NCBI GenBank assembly: GCA_020444545.1
Contig: JAHLKT010000001.1
Span: 310,001-374,000, forward strand
Direction: 5' to 3'
DNA: 64,000 nucleotides
DNA from: Desulfarculaceae bacterium
Lineage (GTDB): Bacteria > Desulfobacterota > Desulfarculia > Desulfarculales > Desulfarculaceae
Below, in pieces: positions 15,973 to 25,171 of this stretch. Within the stretch, counting starts at the first letter, position 1. Every line of letters starts with the position of its first letter. The notes under the pieces were generated by a model that saw nothing but the letters and a program-made list of their open reading frames with translations, was not told where the DNA came from and ran no database searches. The position numbers and the translations under genes were made by a program.

Positions 15973-16581
15973 TCACTTCAGATAAGGGATTAAGGGGACG
16001 CGCCGGGCGTAGGCGCGGTACTCGCCGCCGAACTGCCGCCGCAGGCGGGATTCCTCGTGCCAGGTGCCGGCCACGATATAGGCGCTTAGCAGGATAGAGA
16101 TGAGCCAGTCGGCCGGGCCGGAATGGGGCCGGAGCCACACCACCACCAAGGCGGCCAGGTGCATGGGGTGGCGCAGGTGGGCGTAGGCCCCGCTGGTGAC
16201 CAGGCGGTGGGTTTCGCCCTGGGGCTGAAAGGCCGCGCCCAGGCCCAGCAGATCGAAGCCGCCCCGGGAGAAATCCCAGGACGACCACAAGAGCAGGCCC
16301 ACCGCCCCGGCCCAGGCCGCCAGCTGGAGCCCCAGCCAGGGCCAGCCCCAAAGCAGGGGCGACAAGGCCCCCAGCTCCCGGCTGTACCACACCACCGGGT
16401 AGATGCTGAGCAGCGAGAGCACCGAGTAGGCCAGGCGGTATTGCGCGCTGTTCAGGCGCAGCGCCTTTTCCAGGCGGGGGCGCAGCCAGCCGGCCAGGAG
16501 CAGGCTGTGCGCCACGCACCAAACGGCCCAGGACAGGGCCAGAATGATCAGTTGGGCAGGGCCGGGAATGTGTTCGGTCAT
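15973..16581 (-). CDS. Membrane methyltransferase of the isoprenylcysteine carboxyl methyltransferase/PEMT-like family
   Basis: 202 residues from ATG 16581. About five membrane helices, then the conserved C-terminal SAM-binding part: GAYAHLRHPMHLA (the R-HP motif) and GTWHEESRLRRQFGGEYRAY with its EE pair. These motifs define the ICMT/NnrU/PEMT-like family. The relatives methylate prenylated proteins, phospholipids or thiols; none can be chosen here. It is paired with the soluble methyltransferase downstream. Confidence 0.8.
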   Translation of the reverse strand: MTEHIPGPAQLIILALSWAVWCVAHSLLLAGWLRPRLEKALRLNSAQYRLAYSVLSLLSIYPVVWYSRELGALSPLLWGWPWLGLQLAAWAGAVGLLLWSSWDFSRGGFDLLGLGAAFQPQGETHRLVTSGAYAHLRHPMHLAALVVVWLRPHSGPADWLISILLSAYIVAGTWHEESRLRRQFGGEYRAYARRVPLIPYLK

Positions 16582-16724
16582 AGTGGTATCTCGCCAGGTT
16601 TTGTATACAATGCTAAGTCCCCCGGCCGGGCGGCGCAAGCCGGGGCTGCGCATTGACTGCCGGGGCATATGGCCCTAAGATGAACCTGGGCTGCGGAGAG
16701 CCCCCACTTCGGAGACGAATCAAG

Positions 16725-18032
16725 ATGATCGCTCGTTACACCCTGCCCGAAATGGGCCGCATCTGGACCGACGAAAACCGCTACGCCCAATGGCTGGCCG
16801 TGGAGATCGCCGCCTGCCGGGCTTGGAACAAGCTGGGGCGCATCCCCGACGACGCCCTGGCCGAGATAGAGAACAAGGCCGCCTTCGAGGTGGCCCGGGT
16901 GGAGGAGATCGAGCTCGAAACCCGCCACGACGTCATCGCCTTTTTGACCAACGTGGCCGAGCACGTGGGACCCTCCAGCCGCTACATCCACTTGGGCCTG
17001 ACCTCCAGCGACGTGCTGGACACGGCCTATGCCCTGCTTATAAAGCAATCCGGCGAGCTGATCCTGGCCGCCCTGGACCGCCTTTTGGCCGCGCTCAAGG
17101 CCCGGGCCGAGGAGCACAAGTACACCATCCAGATGGGGCGCTCCCACGGCATCCACGCCGAGCCGGTGACCTTCGGGCTCAAGCTGGTGGGCTTCCACGC
17201 CGAGTTCGCCCGCGACCGCGAGCGCCTGGAGCGGGCCATCGCGGCGGCCGCCCGGGGCAAGATCTCCGGCGCGGTGGGCACCTATGCCAACGTGACCCCC
17301 GAGGTGGAGGCCATGGTCATGGAGGAGCTGGGGCTGACCCCGGCGGTGGCCAGCACCCAGGTGGTGGCCCGCGACGGCCTGGCCGAGTACTTCTGCACCC
17401 TGGCCATCATCGGCGGCACCATCGAGCGCCTGGCCATCGAGATCCGCCATTTGCAGCGCACCGAGGTGCTGGAGGCGGAGGAAGCCTTCGCCAAGGGCCA
17501 GAAGGGCTCCAGCGCCATGCCCCACAAGCGCAACCCCATCGGCAGCGAGAACCTTTCCGGCCAGGTGCGCCTTTTGAGAGGCTATGCCCTGGCCGCGTTG
17601 GAAGACATGGCCCTGTGGCACGAGCGCGACATCAGCCACAGCTCGGTGGAGCGCACCATCGGGCCGGACGCGGACATCCTGACCCACTACAGCCTCAACC
17701 GGCTGGCGGGCATGGTGGAGCGGCTCACGGTCTATCCCGAGAACATGCTCAAGAACCTGAACCTCACCGGCGGGCTGATCCACTCCCAGCAAGTGCTCCT
17801 GGCCCTGGCCGAGGGCGGCCTGAGCCGGGAGGACGCCTACCGCCTGGTGCAGAAGCACGCCATGGCCACCTGGGCCGATGGCGGCTCCTTCCGGGAGCGC
17901 CTGGAGAACGACCCCGAGCTGAGCGCGGCCCTGGGCGAGAAGAAAGAGGCCCTTTTGGACGCGGCCTTCGACACCTCCGGGCACCTGAAGCAGGTGGACT
18001 TCATTTTCGAGAAGATTCTGGGCGAGGCCTAG
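16725..18032 (+). CDS. purB: Adenylosuccinate lyase
   Basis: 435 residues from ATG 16725, with GGAG ten bases upstream; the family usually starts MIxRYTLPEM as here. Signature loop KGSSAMPHKRNPIGSENL is intact, as is the HLGLTSSDVLDTA segment and the His in GRSHGIHAEP. It acts twice in purine synthesis, releasing fumarate from SAICAR and from adenylosuccinate. A lipoprotein gene follows 38 bp downstream; no other purine genes are close. Confidence 0.95.
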   Translation: MIARYTLPEMGRIWTDENRYAQWLAVEIAACRAWNKLGRIPDDALAEIENKAAFEVARVEEIELETRHDVIAFLTNVAEHVGPSSRYIHLGLTSSDVLDTAYALLIKQSGELILAALDRLLAALKARAEEHKYTIQMGRSHGIHAEPVTFGLKLVGFHAEFARDRERLERAIAAAARGKISGAVGTYANVTPEVEAMVMEELGLTPAVASTQVVARDGLAEYFCTLAIIGGTIERLAIEIRHLQRTEVLEAEEAFAKGQKGSSAMPHKRNPIGSENLSGQVRLLRGYALAALEDMALWHERDISHSSVERTIGPDADILTHYSLNRLAGMVERLTVYPENMLKNLNLTGGLIHSQQVLLALAEGGLSREDAYRLVQKHAMATWADGGSFRERLENDPELSAALGEKKEALLDAAFDTSGHLKQVDFIFEKILGEA

Positions 18033-18070
18033 GAGGCCCGCCCCCGCAAGGCCCCCGGGCCAAGGAGACG

Positions 18071-18715
18071 ATGTTCATGTTTGCGGCGCGCAGGTTGGCG
18101 GTTGCCCTGATCCTGTCCCTGGCCCTTTTGGCGGCCTGCTCCACGGTGAAGGATGCCTACCACGAGTTCGACCCCCGGCCCCGGCCGGCGGACGCCGCCT
18201 TCCAGGCGGTGATCAAGAAGTTCGTGCAAGACGGCTCCATCCACACCGGCCCGGCCACCGAGCTTCTGCTCAACGTCTTGCCCGCCAACTGGGAAGTGCG
18301 CAAGGCGTGGGTGGACCGGCGGGCCGAGGCCTTTGCCTGGGACGCGGCCCAGAAGGCCAAGGACCTGGCCGACCAGAAGGCCGAGTACGAAAAGTACAAC
18401 ACCATCCTGGGCAGCGTGTACGTGCCGGACCGCAAATGGAACAACCTCAACGGCAAGGAAGCCAACTGGCGGGTCTATCTGATCAACAAGAAGGGCCAGC
18501 GCCTGGAGCCGGAGGACGTGCGCCTGATCAAGCGGCGCACCGCCATCAACGAGGCCATCTACCCCTTCTGGGGCAAGTGGAGCCAGCTGTATCTGGTGAA
18601 GTTCCCCATCAAGGGCCCGGACGGAGAGCCTTTCCTGGCCCCGGGCGAAAAAGACGCCAAGTTCCTGATCACCGGCGCGCCGGGCCAGGAGACCCTGACC
18701 CTGCAAATGCGCTGA
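18071..18715 (+). CDS. Lipoprotein of unknown function
   Basis: 214 residues starting ATG 18071 behind AAGGAG; an in-frame ATG two codons later is possible. The signal peptide ends in a lipobox, LLAAC-S, so the mature protein is lipid-anchored at the following Cys. The body has a helical middle (QKAKDLADQKAEYEKYN) and a C-terminal beta region (SQLYLVKFPIKGPDGEPF, ITGAPGQETLTLQM). No family recognised. Its position behind purB looks accidental rather than functional. Confidence 0.7.
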   Translation: MFMFAARRLAVALILSLALLAACSTVKDAYHEFDPRPRPADAAFQAVIKKFVQDGSIHTGPATELLLNVLPANWEVRKAWVDRRAEAFAWDAAQKAKDLADQKAEYEKYNTILGSVYVPDRKWNNLNGKEANWRVYLINKKGQRLEPEDVRLIKRRTAINEAIYPFWGKWSQLYLVKFPIKGPDGEPFLAPGEKDAKFLITGAPGQETLTLQMR

Positions 18716-18728
18716 TCTCCCCGCGCGC

Positions 18729-21236
18729 CTAGCGGCCTCCCAGGCCGGCGGCGCCCCGCGCCATCACTTTCACCCCGCCCTGCCTGAGGTCGGCCGCCAC
18801 GCTGTCGCGGCCGGCCTGCTTGGCCGCGTAGAGCGCGCCGTCGGCCCGGCGCACCAAGTCCTCTTCCTGCTCCTCCGGCCCCAGAGTGGCCGCCCCCAGG
18901 CTCACGGTGATCTTCACCTTGCCCTCGCCGCCGTCGGGCGAGAAGGGCGTGTTGGCCACCCCGGCGCGCACCCGCTCGGCCACTCCCAGGGCCTCGTTCA
19001 TGGTGGCGTGGGGCAGCAGGATGGCGAACTCCTCCCCGCCGTAGCGGCAGCACAGGTCCATGCCCCGCACGCAGGAGCCCAGGGTGTCGGCGAACAGGCG
19101 CAGGGCCTTGTCCCCGGCCAGGTGGCCGAAGCGGTCGTTGTAGGCCTTGAAGAAGTCCAGATCGGCCATGAGCAGGGACAGGGGCGTGCCGTAGCGCGAG
19201 GCGGCCTCGATCTCCCGCCTGAGGGTGGCGTAGAAAAAGCGCTGGTTGTACAGGCCGGTGAGGCTGTCGGTGACCGACAGGCGCCGAAGCTCGCGCTCCA
19301 GGCGGCGCTTGTCCGAAAGGTCCACCAGGGTCTCCACCGCGTGGGTCACCCGGCCGTTGTCCCCGGTGATGGGCGCGGCCAAAAAGTAGAGGTGGCGGCC
19401 GTCGGGCTCCAGGGTGGGGAAGAAGCCCTCCCCTTCCAGCCCGCCCTCGACCAGGGGCGAGCGCTTGAGCCCCATGCCGGCGTAGCCTTCCATTACCTGG
19501 GTGGGATCGCCCTCCAGGATCAGGTCGGCCAGCACCGGGCGGGGCTCCAGGTAGAAGGGCCGCCACTGCTGGCTGGTGCCCACCATCTGGCTGGCCTCCA
19601 TGCCGGTGAGCGCCTCCATGGCCCGGTTCCAGTGCACCACCTTGTGCTGCTCGTCGATGACCATGACCGCGGCGGGCAGGCCTTGCAGGGTGCTCTCCAC
19701 CATCTGGCGGCCCCGCTTGAGCTCCTGCTCCAGGAGCTTGCGCTCGGTGATGTCGGTGGCGATGCCCTCCAGCATGAGGGGGCGGCCCATCTCGTCGCGC
19801 ATCACCAGGGCCTTGTCCCGCAGCCAGCGGGTCTCGCCCGAGGCGGTGATGATCTTGTAGTCCTCGCGGCACAGCTCGCCCGGGGCGCTGGCCAGCAGGC
19901 GCTTGTGGTGGGCCCGCGCCCGTTCGCGGTGCTCCGGGTGCAGCATGCGCGCCACGCTCATCTCGCCCTTGAGCAAGCGGTTGGGGGCGTAGCCGGTCAC
20001 CTCGGTGACCGCCGAGCTCACGTAGTCGAACTGCTTTTCGCTCAGGGACCAGCGGTAGATGATGTCCGGCGCGTTTTCCACCAGGCGGCGGTAGCGGGCC
20101 TCGCTCTGGCCCAGGGCCAGCTGGCCGGCGCGCATCTGGGTCACGTCGCGGATGATGCCGAAGCGGCCCTCGCCGTCCTCGTCGCGGGTGGCGGTGATGA
20201 GCACCTCGAACTCGCTGCCGTCCTTGCGGCGCATGGTGGCCGGGAAGTCCTGCACGTAGCCCTGGGCCCGCAGGGAGTTCAGGTAGAGCTGGGCCTCCTC
20301 CTGGTTGGCGTTGAGGCGCTTGGTGGCCTTCAGTCCCACCATCTCCTCGCGGCCGCCATAGCCGAACATCTCCACCACCGCCGGGTTCACGTCGGTCAGA
20401 CGGCCGTCGGGCCCGGTGATGAACACCCCGTCCTTGCTGTCGTTGAACAGGCGCTGGAAGCGGGCCTGCTCCTCGCGGGCCCGCTCCACCATGGCCCGGG
20501 CCGCGCTGGTCAGGTGGTTCAGGGCCAGGGAGAGGCGCCCCAGCTCGTCGCCGCGCTCCAAGGGAGCGGGAGGGATCAGGTCGCCGGAAGCGGCCTGGAC
20601 CGCCTCGTCGGCCAGGCGCTTGAGGGGGCGCGAGAGGAACCAGTGGATCCACACCACCGCCACCAGGGCGGCCAAAAGGGCCACCACCGCCGCGGAAAAC
20701 ACCGTGACCTGCCACATGCTCAGGCCCAGGGGCCCCGAGGGCAACACCGGCGAGGCGCTCACCCCCACGATCAGCTCGCCGCTGGGCAGCCGGTCGTAGG
20801 CCACCATCACCGGCTTGCCCTTCTGACGGTAGCTGACCACGCCCCAGGCGGTGGAGGCCATGTGGCGAAGGATCTCGGGGGGCGGCAGCACCGCGTCCGG
20901 CTCGCGGGGGGGCACCACCACCCTGCCCTGGTTGTCCAGGCCGAACAGGAAGAAGCCGTTGCCCGCCAGAGACTTGAGGGCGCCGTGGTTCTGGGCCATG
21001 GCCATTCGCCGGGCCGCGCCGCCGGCCTGGCTGCCCAACGATTGCATCAGGTTGATGGCGCGGTGCAGATGGGACTCGGCGTGCTCCTTGAAGTGCTCGC
21101 TGACCGCTCCCTGGGCCAGCCAGTATTGCAGGCCGGCCAGGAGCAGGGTGGAACCGAACACCGACGCCACCAGCACCAGAGCCAGCTTGGCCCCCACCGA
21201 GGGACGGCGCGTATGCTTCGAAAGGGCGCGAGCCAC
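18729..21236 (-). CDS. Membrane-bound PAS/GGDEF diguanylate cyclase
   Basis: 835 residues from GTG 21236 (GGAGG four bases upstream). Order: membrane helix (about 20-40), periplasmic sensor region (45-175), second helix (about 180-205), HAMP (about 205-260), three PAS domains (about 268-390, 390-515 ending DITERKLLEQ, 520-660) and a GGDEF domain with GGEEF at 733-737. RGMD sits just before it, matching the RxxD inhibitory site. The catalytic motif is intact, so c-di-GMP synthesis with product inhibition is expected. It converges on the lipoprotein gene with a 13-bp gap. Confidence 0.9.
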   Translation of the reverse strand: MARALSKHTRRPSVGAKLALVLVASVFGSTLLLAGLQYWLAQGAVSEHFKEHAESHLHRAINLMQSLGSQAGGAARRMAMAQNHGALKSLAGNGFFLFGLDNQGRVVVPPREPDAVLPPPEILRHMASTAWGVVSYRQKGKPVMVAYDRLPSGELIVGVSASPVLPSGPLGLSMWQVTVFSAAVVALLAALVAVVWIHWFLSRPLKRLADEAVQAASGDLIPPAPLERGDELGRLSLALNHLTSAARAMVERAREEQARFQRLFNDSKDGVFITGPDGRLTDVNPAVVEMFGYGGREEMVGLKATKRLNANQEEAQLYLNSLRAQGYVQDFPATMRRKDGSEFEVLITATRDEDGEGRFGIIRDVTQMRAGQLALGQSEARYRRLVENAPDIIYRWSLSEKQFDYVSSAVTEVTGYAPNRLLKGEMSVARMLHPEHRERARAHHKRLLASAPGELCREDYKIITASGETRWLRDKALVMRDEMGRPLMLEGIATDITERKLLEQELKRGRQMVESTLQGLPAAVMVIDEQHKVVHWNRAMEALTGMEASQMVGTSQQWRPFYLEPRPVLADLILEGDPTQVMEGYAGMGLKRSPLVEGGLEGEGFFPTLEPDGRHLYFLAAPITGDNGRVTHAVETLVDLSDKRRLERELRRLSVTDSLTGLYNQRFFYATLRREIEAASRYGTPLSLLMADLDFFKAYNDRFGHLAGDKALRLFADTLGSCVRGMDLCCRYGGEEFAILLPHATMNEALGVAERVRAGVANTPFSPDGGEGKVKITVSLGAATLGPEEQEEDLVRRADGALYAAKQAGRDSVAADLRQGGVKVMARGAAGLGGR

Positions 21237-21447
21237 CCGTCCTCCAGTCCCCGGCGCGGGCTGGCGTCAAATTGACACCGCCGGAACAGGCATTTAGGAT
21301 AATCTGAGAAGGAGGCGGCGGAATATTGGTCCGGGACCCTCGGCCGATAGGCGCCACCGATCCTCCATAATTTAAACCATATGAGCCAAGGGGCCGGGGC
21401 GTCAAGCGCCTTAACGGGCCGCCCCGGTGCCAAAAAGGAGCTTCGCA

Positions 21448-21780
21448 ATGCTCGAAACCATCAAAAACCTTATGCTGGCCAGCCTGGGGGCGGCGGTGCT
21501 CACCAAGGAAAAGGCCATGCAGTTCATGGACGACGCGGTGAAGCGCGGCGAGATGAGCGCCAGCGAGGCCGAGAAGGTGGCCGAGGAGGTGGTGGCCGAG
21601 TCCAAGCGCCAGGCGTCGCTCTGGGGCGACAAGCTCCAAGAGGCGGTGAACGAGGCCCTGGCCTCTTTGGATCTGGTCAAGCGCTCCGAGGTGGAGGCCC
21701 TGGAGGCCCGCCTGGCCAAGGTGGAGCTGGAGCTGGACGCTATCAAGCGCAAGATGGAGAGCGCCGGCGGAGACCAGTAG
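21448..21780 (+). CDS. Phasin-like coiled-coil protein
   Basis: 110 residues from ATG 21448, behind AAAAAGGAG. Largely helical, with a hydrophobic start (LMLASLGAAVLT), an AMQFMDDAVKRGEMSASEAE segment and a coiled coil near the end (SEVEALEARLAKVELELDAIKRKM). It resembles the short phasin superfamily/polyhydroxyalkanoate-granule-associated proteins that often precede UbiB-like kinases in Desulfobacterota. Only two bases separate its stop from the next start, so the two are probably made together. Granule binding is not shown. Confidence 0.7.
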   Translation: MLETIKNLMLASLGAAVLTKEKAMQFMDDAVKRGEMSASEAEKVAEEVVAESKRQASLWGDKLQEAVNEALASLDLVKRSEVEALEARLAKVELELDAIKRKMESAGGDQ

Positions 21781-21782
21781 AG

Positions 21783-23456
21783 GTGCTGGAGACCTTCCGC
21801 AACCTGGGGCGCCTGACCGAGCTGGCCATGGTGCTGGTGCACCACGGCTTCGCCGATCTGGTGGAGCGCCTGGAGCTGCCCTTCACCCGGGGCACCGGGG
21901 CCAAGAGCGGCGGAGAGCAGCTCGCCAAGCGTTACGGGGTCTACCCCCGCCTGCGCATGGTGGCCGAGGAGATGGGCCCCACCTTCGTAAAGCTGGGCCA
22001 GCTCTTGTCCCAACGGCCGGACCTTTTGCCCCCCGAGCTGATCCTGGAGCTACGCAAGCTCCAGGACTCGGTGACCCCCCTGGACTTCGCCAAGATCAAA
22101 CAGGAGGTGGAGGACTCGCTGGAGAGGCCCCTGGGCGAGGTGTTCTCCCAGTTCGATGAGAAGTGCCTGGCCAGCGCCTCTCTGGCCCAGGTGCACCGCG
22201 CGGTGCTGGCCAAGGACGGCTCCGAGGTGGCGGTGAAGGTGCGCAAGCCGGGCATCGGGCGCACCATCCGGGCGGACATGGAGCTGATGACCACTCTGGC
22301 CCGCCTGCTGGACAAGGAATTGGAGGCCGTGGCCCCCTACGCCCTGCCCGCCCTGGTGGCGGAGATGGACCGCTCCCTGCACCAGGAGCTGGACTTCGCC
22401 CTGGAGGCCAAGCACATGCGCACCGCGCGGGCCAACCTGGCCCCGGACGCCAAGGTGGTGGTGCCCCAGCCGGTGATGGAGCTGTGCAGCCCGGGCCTGC
22501 TGGTCATGGATCTGGTCGAGGGAGCGACCCTGGACAAGGCCGAGCTGAGCCCGGAGCAGAAAAAGCAGCTCGCCCAGGACCTCACCGAGATGATGCTGGA
22601 CCAGGTGCTGCTCAAGGGCTTTTTCCACGGCGACCCCCACCCGGGCAACCTCATGGTGACCACCGACCCCGGCGGCGAGCCCCGCCTGGCGGTGCTGGAC
22701 TGGGGCCTGGTGGGGCGGCTCAGCGACCAGGACCGCTACATCCTCTGCGATTTGTTGATCGCCACCTTGCAGGGCGACGCCCCCGGGGTGGTGCGGGCCT
22801 GGACCGACGCGGGGGTGGTGCCCCCGGGCGGGAGCGATCCCTCCCTGGAGCAGGACGTGAGCGAGCTGTTGGAGGACATGAGCCACGACGGCGGCGCGCC
22901 CATCGACACCGGCCAGCTGATCCTGGACATGATGGAGATAATGCGCCAGCACCATCTCCGGGTGCCCATGCAATACGCCCTGGCCGACAAGGCCTTGCTG
23001 GAGCTGGAGGGGGTGGGCCGCGCCCTGGACCCGGACTACCACCCGGTGGAGGCCACCCGGCCCTACGTCTGGCGGCTCTACTTCGAGCGCTGGCGGCCCG
23101 ACACCATGGCCAAGCGCCTGCTGGCCCACCTCAACGACGGCTTCCGCTTCTTCCAGGCCCTGCCGCGCCGTTTGGACGCGGTGGTCACCCAGCTGGAAAA
23201 GGGCGAGCTGAACCTCCAGATCAAGCACCAGGGCCTGGTGCCCCTCACCCGGGCGGTGCAGGAGGGGGCCAGCCGGGTCACGGTGGGGCTCGTCGTGGCC
23301 GCCCTGATCCTGGGCAGCTCCATGATCGTCACCACCGGAGTGGAGCCCAAAATCTTCGGCCTGCCCCTGTTGGGCGTGATGGGCTATTTCATCTCCGGCA
23401 TCATCGGCCTGTGGCTGGTGTGGTCCATCCTGCGCTCACGGGGAGGCAAGTTCTAA
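21783..23456 (+). CDS. ABC1/UbiB (AarF) family atypical kinase
   Basis: 557 residues from GTG 21783, with GGAG 11 bases upstream, right behind the phasin-like gene. Family motifs are present: KxGQ in TFVKLGQLLSQRPDLLP, the A-rich loop in ASASLAQVHRAVL, VAVKVRKPGI, the EMDRSLHQELDF segment, a catalytic-like GFFHGDPHPGNLMV and the VLDWGLVGRL DFG-like motif. Two membrane helices close the protein. UbiB proteins support quinone synthesis or lipid transport; the partner here would fit menaquinone or lipid metabolism of an anaerobe, which is inference. Confidence 0.9.
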   Translation: MLETFRNLGRLTELAMVLVHHGFADLVERLELPFTRGTGAKSGGEQLAKRYGVYPRLRMVAEEMGPTFVKLGQLLSQRPDLLPPELILELRKLQDSVTPLDFAKIKQEVEDSLERPLGEVFSQFDEKCLASASLAQVHRAVLAKDGSEVAVKVRKPGIGRTIRADMELMTTLARLLDKELEAVAPYALPALVAEMDRSLHQELDFALEAKHMRTARANLAPDAKVVVPQPVMELCSPGLLVMDLVEGATLDKAELSPEQKKQLAQDLTEMMLDQVLLKGFFHGDPHPGNLMVTTDPGGEPRLAVLDWGLVGRLSDQDRYILCDLLIATLQGDAPGVVRAWTDAGVVPPGGSDPSLEQDVSELLEDMSHDGGAPIDTGQLILDMMEIMRQHHLRVPMQYALADKALLELEGVGRALDPDYHPVEATRPYVWRLYFERWRPDTMAKRLLAHLNDGFRFFQALPRRLDAVVTQLEKGELNLQIKHQGLVPLTRAVQEGASRVTVGLVVAALILGSSMIVTTGVEPKIFGLPLLGVMGYFISGIIGLWLVWSILRSRGGKF

Positions 23457-23474
23457 GGACGTTTCCCGATTAGC

Positions 23475-23503
23475 TTGACCCTTGTCCCCGGGCCTGCTAT
23501 CTT
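23475..23503 (+). promoter_or_regulatory. Candidate promoter of the selenium-type LysR gene
   Basis: TTGACC at 23475-23480 and TATCTT at 23498-23503, spaced 17 bp, 56 bp before the LysR start codon. It begins 18 bp after the UbiB stop. Confidence 0.55.
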
Positions 23504-23558
23504 TGGTCATCTCGATAGTTGCCCATATACTTCACCAATAGGACTGGTGGGCCAAGCC

Positions 23559-24449
23559 ATGGATCTCAGGCGCTTGCAGGTATTCGCCAAGGTATACGAA
23601 AGACGGTCTTTTTCCCGCGCGGCCGAGGAGGTCTTCCTCAGCCAGCCCACGGTAAGCGGGCACATAAAGAGCCTGGAAGAGGAGCTGGGAGTCCAGCTTT
23701 TCGACCGTTTGGGCCGGGAGATTCTGCCCACCAAGGCGGCCGAGCTGCTCTATGACCACGCGCGGGACATCCTGGAGCGGGTGGACGACGCCCAGCGCTC
23801 GGTGGACGCCTTTTTGGGCCGCCTGCGCGGCGAGCTGGTGGTGGGCGGCTCCACCATCCCGGGCCAATACGTGCTGCCCGCTTTCATCGGCCGCTTCCGG
23901 CTGTTGCATCCCGAGGTGAAGGCGACCCTGCACATCGGCGACACCCGCCAGATCGCCGAGGCGGTGCAGACCGGCGAGCTGGAGGCGGGCATCGTGGGGG
24001 CCACGGTGGAGGACGAGCGCCTGGCCTTTTCGCCGCTCATGGACGACGTGGTTAGCCTGGCCGGCTGGAAGGGCCACCCCTACGGCAAAAGCCTGGAGCC
24101 CAAGGACCTGAAGCAGGTGCCGGTGGTGTTCCGCGAGCCGGGCAGCGGCACCCGCATGTTCCTGGCCCGCGCCCTCAAAAAAGCTGGGCTGGATCCTGCC
24201 GAGATGAATATCGTGGCCCAGATGGGCTCCACCATGGCCGTGATGCAGGCGGTGCGGGCCCAGGTGGGCCTGGGTTTCCTAAGCCACCGGGCCATCACCG
24301 AGGAGCTGGCCGCCGGCCGCCTGGTGGAGGTGGATCTGGACAGGGTGAACCTCAAGCGCCAGTTCTATCTGGTCACCCGCAAGAAGCGCACCCACTCCCC
24401 CGCGGCCCAGGCCTTCATGGCCCTGTGCCTGGCCGGGCTGGAAGAGTAG
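23559..24449 (+). CDS. LysR-family regulator, selenium-metabolism-associated type
   Basis: 296 residues from ATG 23559. N-terminal winged helix-turn-helix (about 1-60: MDLRRLQVF, FSRAAEEVFLSQPTVSGHIK) and a two-lobe effector domain beginning near residue 90 (GELVVGGSTIPGQYVLPAFI). The GGSTIPGxYxLP and EAGIVGA segments are characteristic of the LysR subgroup that travels with selD and other selenium genes. The COG4087 gene follows after 8 bp and the Sec-containing selD is next, which supports the assignment. The effector is unknown. Confidence 0.8.
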   Translation: MDLRRLQVFAKVYERRSFSRAAEEVFLSQPTVSGHIKSLEEELGVQLFDRLGREILPTKAAELLYDHARDILERVDDAQRSVDAFLGRLRGELVVGGSTIPGQYVLPAFIGRFRLLHPEVKATLHIGDTRQIAEAVQTGELEAGIVGATVEDERLAFSPLMDDVVSLAGWKGHPYGKSLEPKDLKQVPVVFREPGSGTRMFLARALKKAGLDPAEMNIVAQMGSTMAVMQAVRAQVGLGFLSHRAITEELAAGRLVEVDLDRVNLKRQFYLVTRKKRTHSPAAQAFMALCLAGLEE

Positions 24450-24457
24450 GCCCCGCC

Positions 24458-24928
24458 ATGTCCCTGGTGGTGGATATCCCCGGCTGGCGGCGCTTGGAGC
24501 TGAGGCACCTGGTGCTGGATCTGAACGGCACCCTGGCTTTGGACGGCGCCCTGCTGCCCGGGGTGCGCCAGGCCGTGGAGGAGCTGAGCGCCTCGCTGGA
24601 ATGCCATCTGGTCACGGCCGACACCTTCGGCACGGCCGGAGGCCTGTTGGGCCCGGCCGCCGCGCTGGCCCTGATCAGCCCGGGCGATGAAATCGGGCAA
24701 AAACAGGCTATAGTTGAAGGCCTGGGCGCGAAAAGCGTGGCCGCCCTGGGCAACGGGGCCAACGACGCCTACATGCTCAAGGCCGCCGCCCTGGGCATCG
24801 CGGTGCTGGGGCCCGAGGGAGCGGCCACCGCCGCCCTGAGCGCGGCCGACGTGGTGGTTCCCGGCCCCCTGGAGGCCCTGGGGCTGCTGCTCAATCCCGA
24901 CCGCCTCAAGGCCACCCTGCGCCGTTAA
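24458..24928 (+). CDS. COG4087 soluble P-type-ATPase-like HAD protein
   Basis: 156 residues from ATG 24458. HAD motif I is DLNGT (nucleophile D21); the usual second Asp is Asn, as in the soluble P-type-ATPase-like subgroup. Motif II lies in LVTADTFGTA, and motifs III/IV in ALGNGANDAYML. There is no cap domain. A phosphatase activity is likely but unproven, because the Asp at +2 normally acts as general acid. Its place between the selenium-type LysR and selD suggests a selenium-linked role. Confidence 0.75.
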   Translation: MSLVVDIPGWRRLELRHLVLDLNGTLALDGALLPGVRQAVEELSASLECHLVTADTFGTAGGLLGPAAALALISPGDEIGQKQAIVEGLGAKSVAALGNGANDAYMLKAAALGIAVLGPEGAATAALSAADVVVPGPLEALGLLLNPDRLKATLRR

Positions 24929-25036
24929 AAGGCGTTCCGCGCCAAATTAGTCCAGAATGCTGGGATGGCGGTTTTCTGTTTGCGTGCCCCCAGCATATGA
25001 GTCACCATCCGTGGTGAGCACTTTATAAGGGCAACC

Positions 25037-25156
25037 GGCACAGCCAGCCGCCGGCAGACAAGGCGTCTGGCGAGCGAGGGCCGCAGGCGTAGCTGAAACT
25101 ACGTCGAGGCCCGAGCGATGCCAGCAACACCGTATGCCGGTGGCTGGCGAAGCCGG
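25037..25156 (+). repeat. Structured interspersed repeat, family A, copy 1
   Basis: About 120 bp. The ends form a long inverted repeat (CAGCCAGCCGCCGGC near the left, GCCGGTGGCTGGC near the right), and the centre holds a second hairpin (GGGCCGCAGGCGTAG with CTACGTCGAGGCCC). Three more copies lie at 57478-57693, 59042-59166 (inverted) and 62677-62796. This copy ends 15 bp before the selD start codon, so it would be in the selD leader if transcribed. Confidence 0.8.
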
Positions 25157-25171
25157 CGATTAGGAGACAAG

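Noticed and set aside
18559-21639. A 1026-residue leftward open frame over the diguanylate cyclase
   Set aside because: It is a GC-rich shadow in another frame: Arg/Gly/Pro-heavy, no domains, and it runs through the true GGDEF/PAS protein and the intergenic gap.
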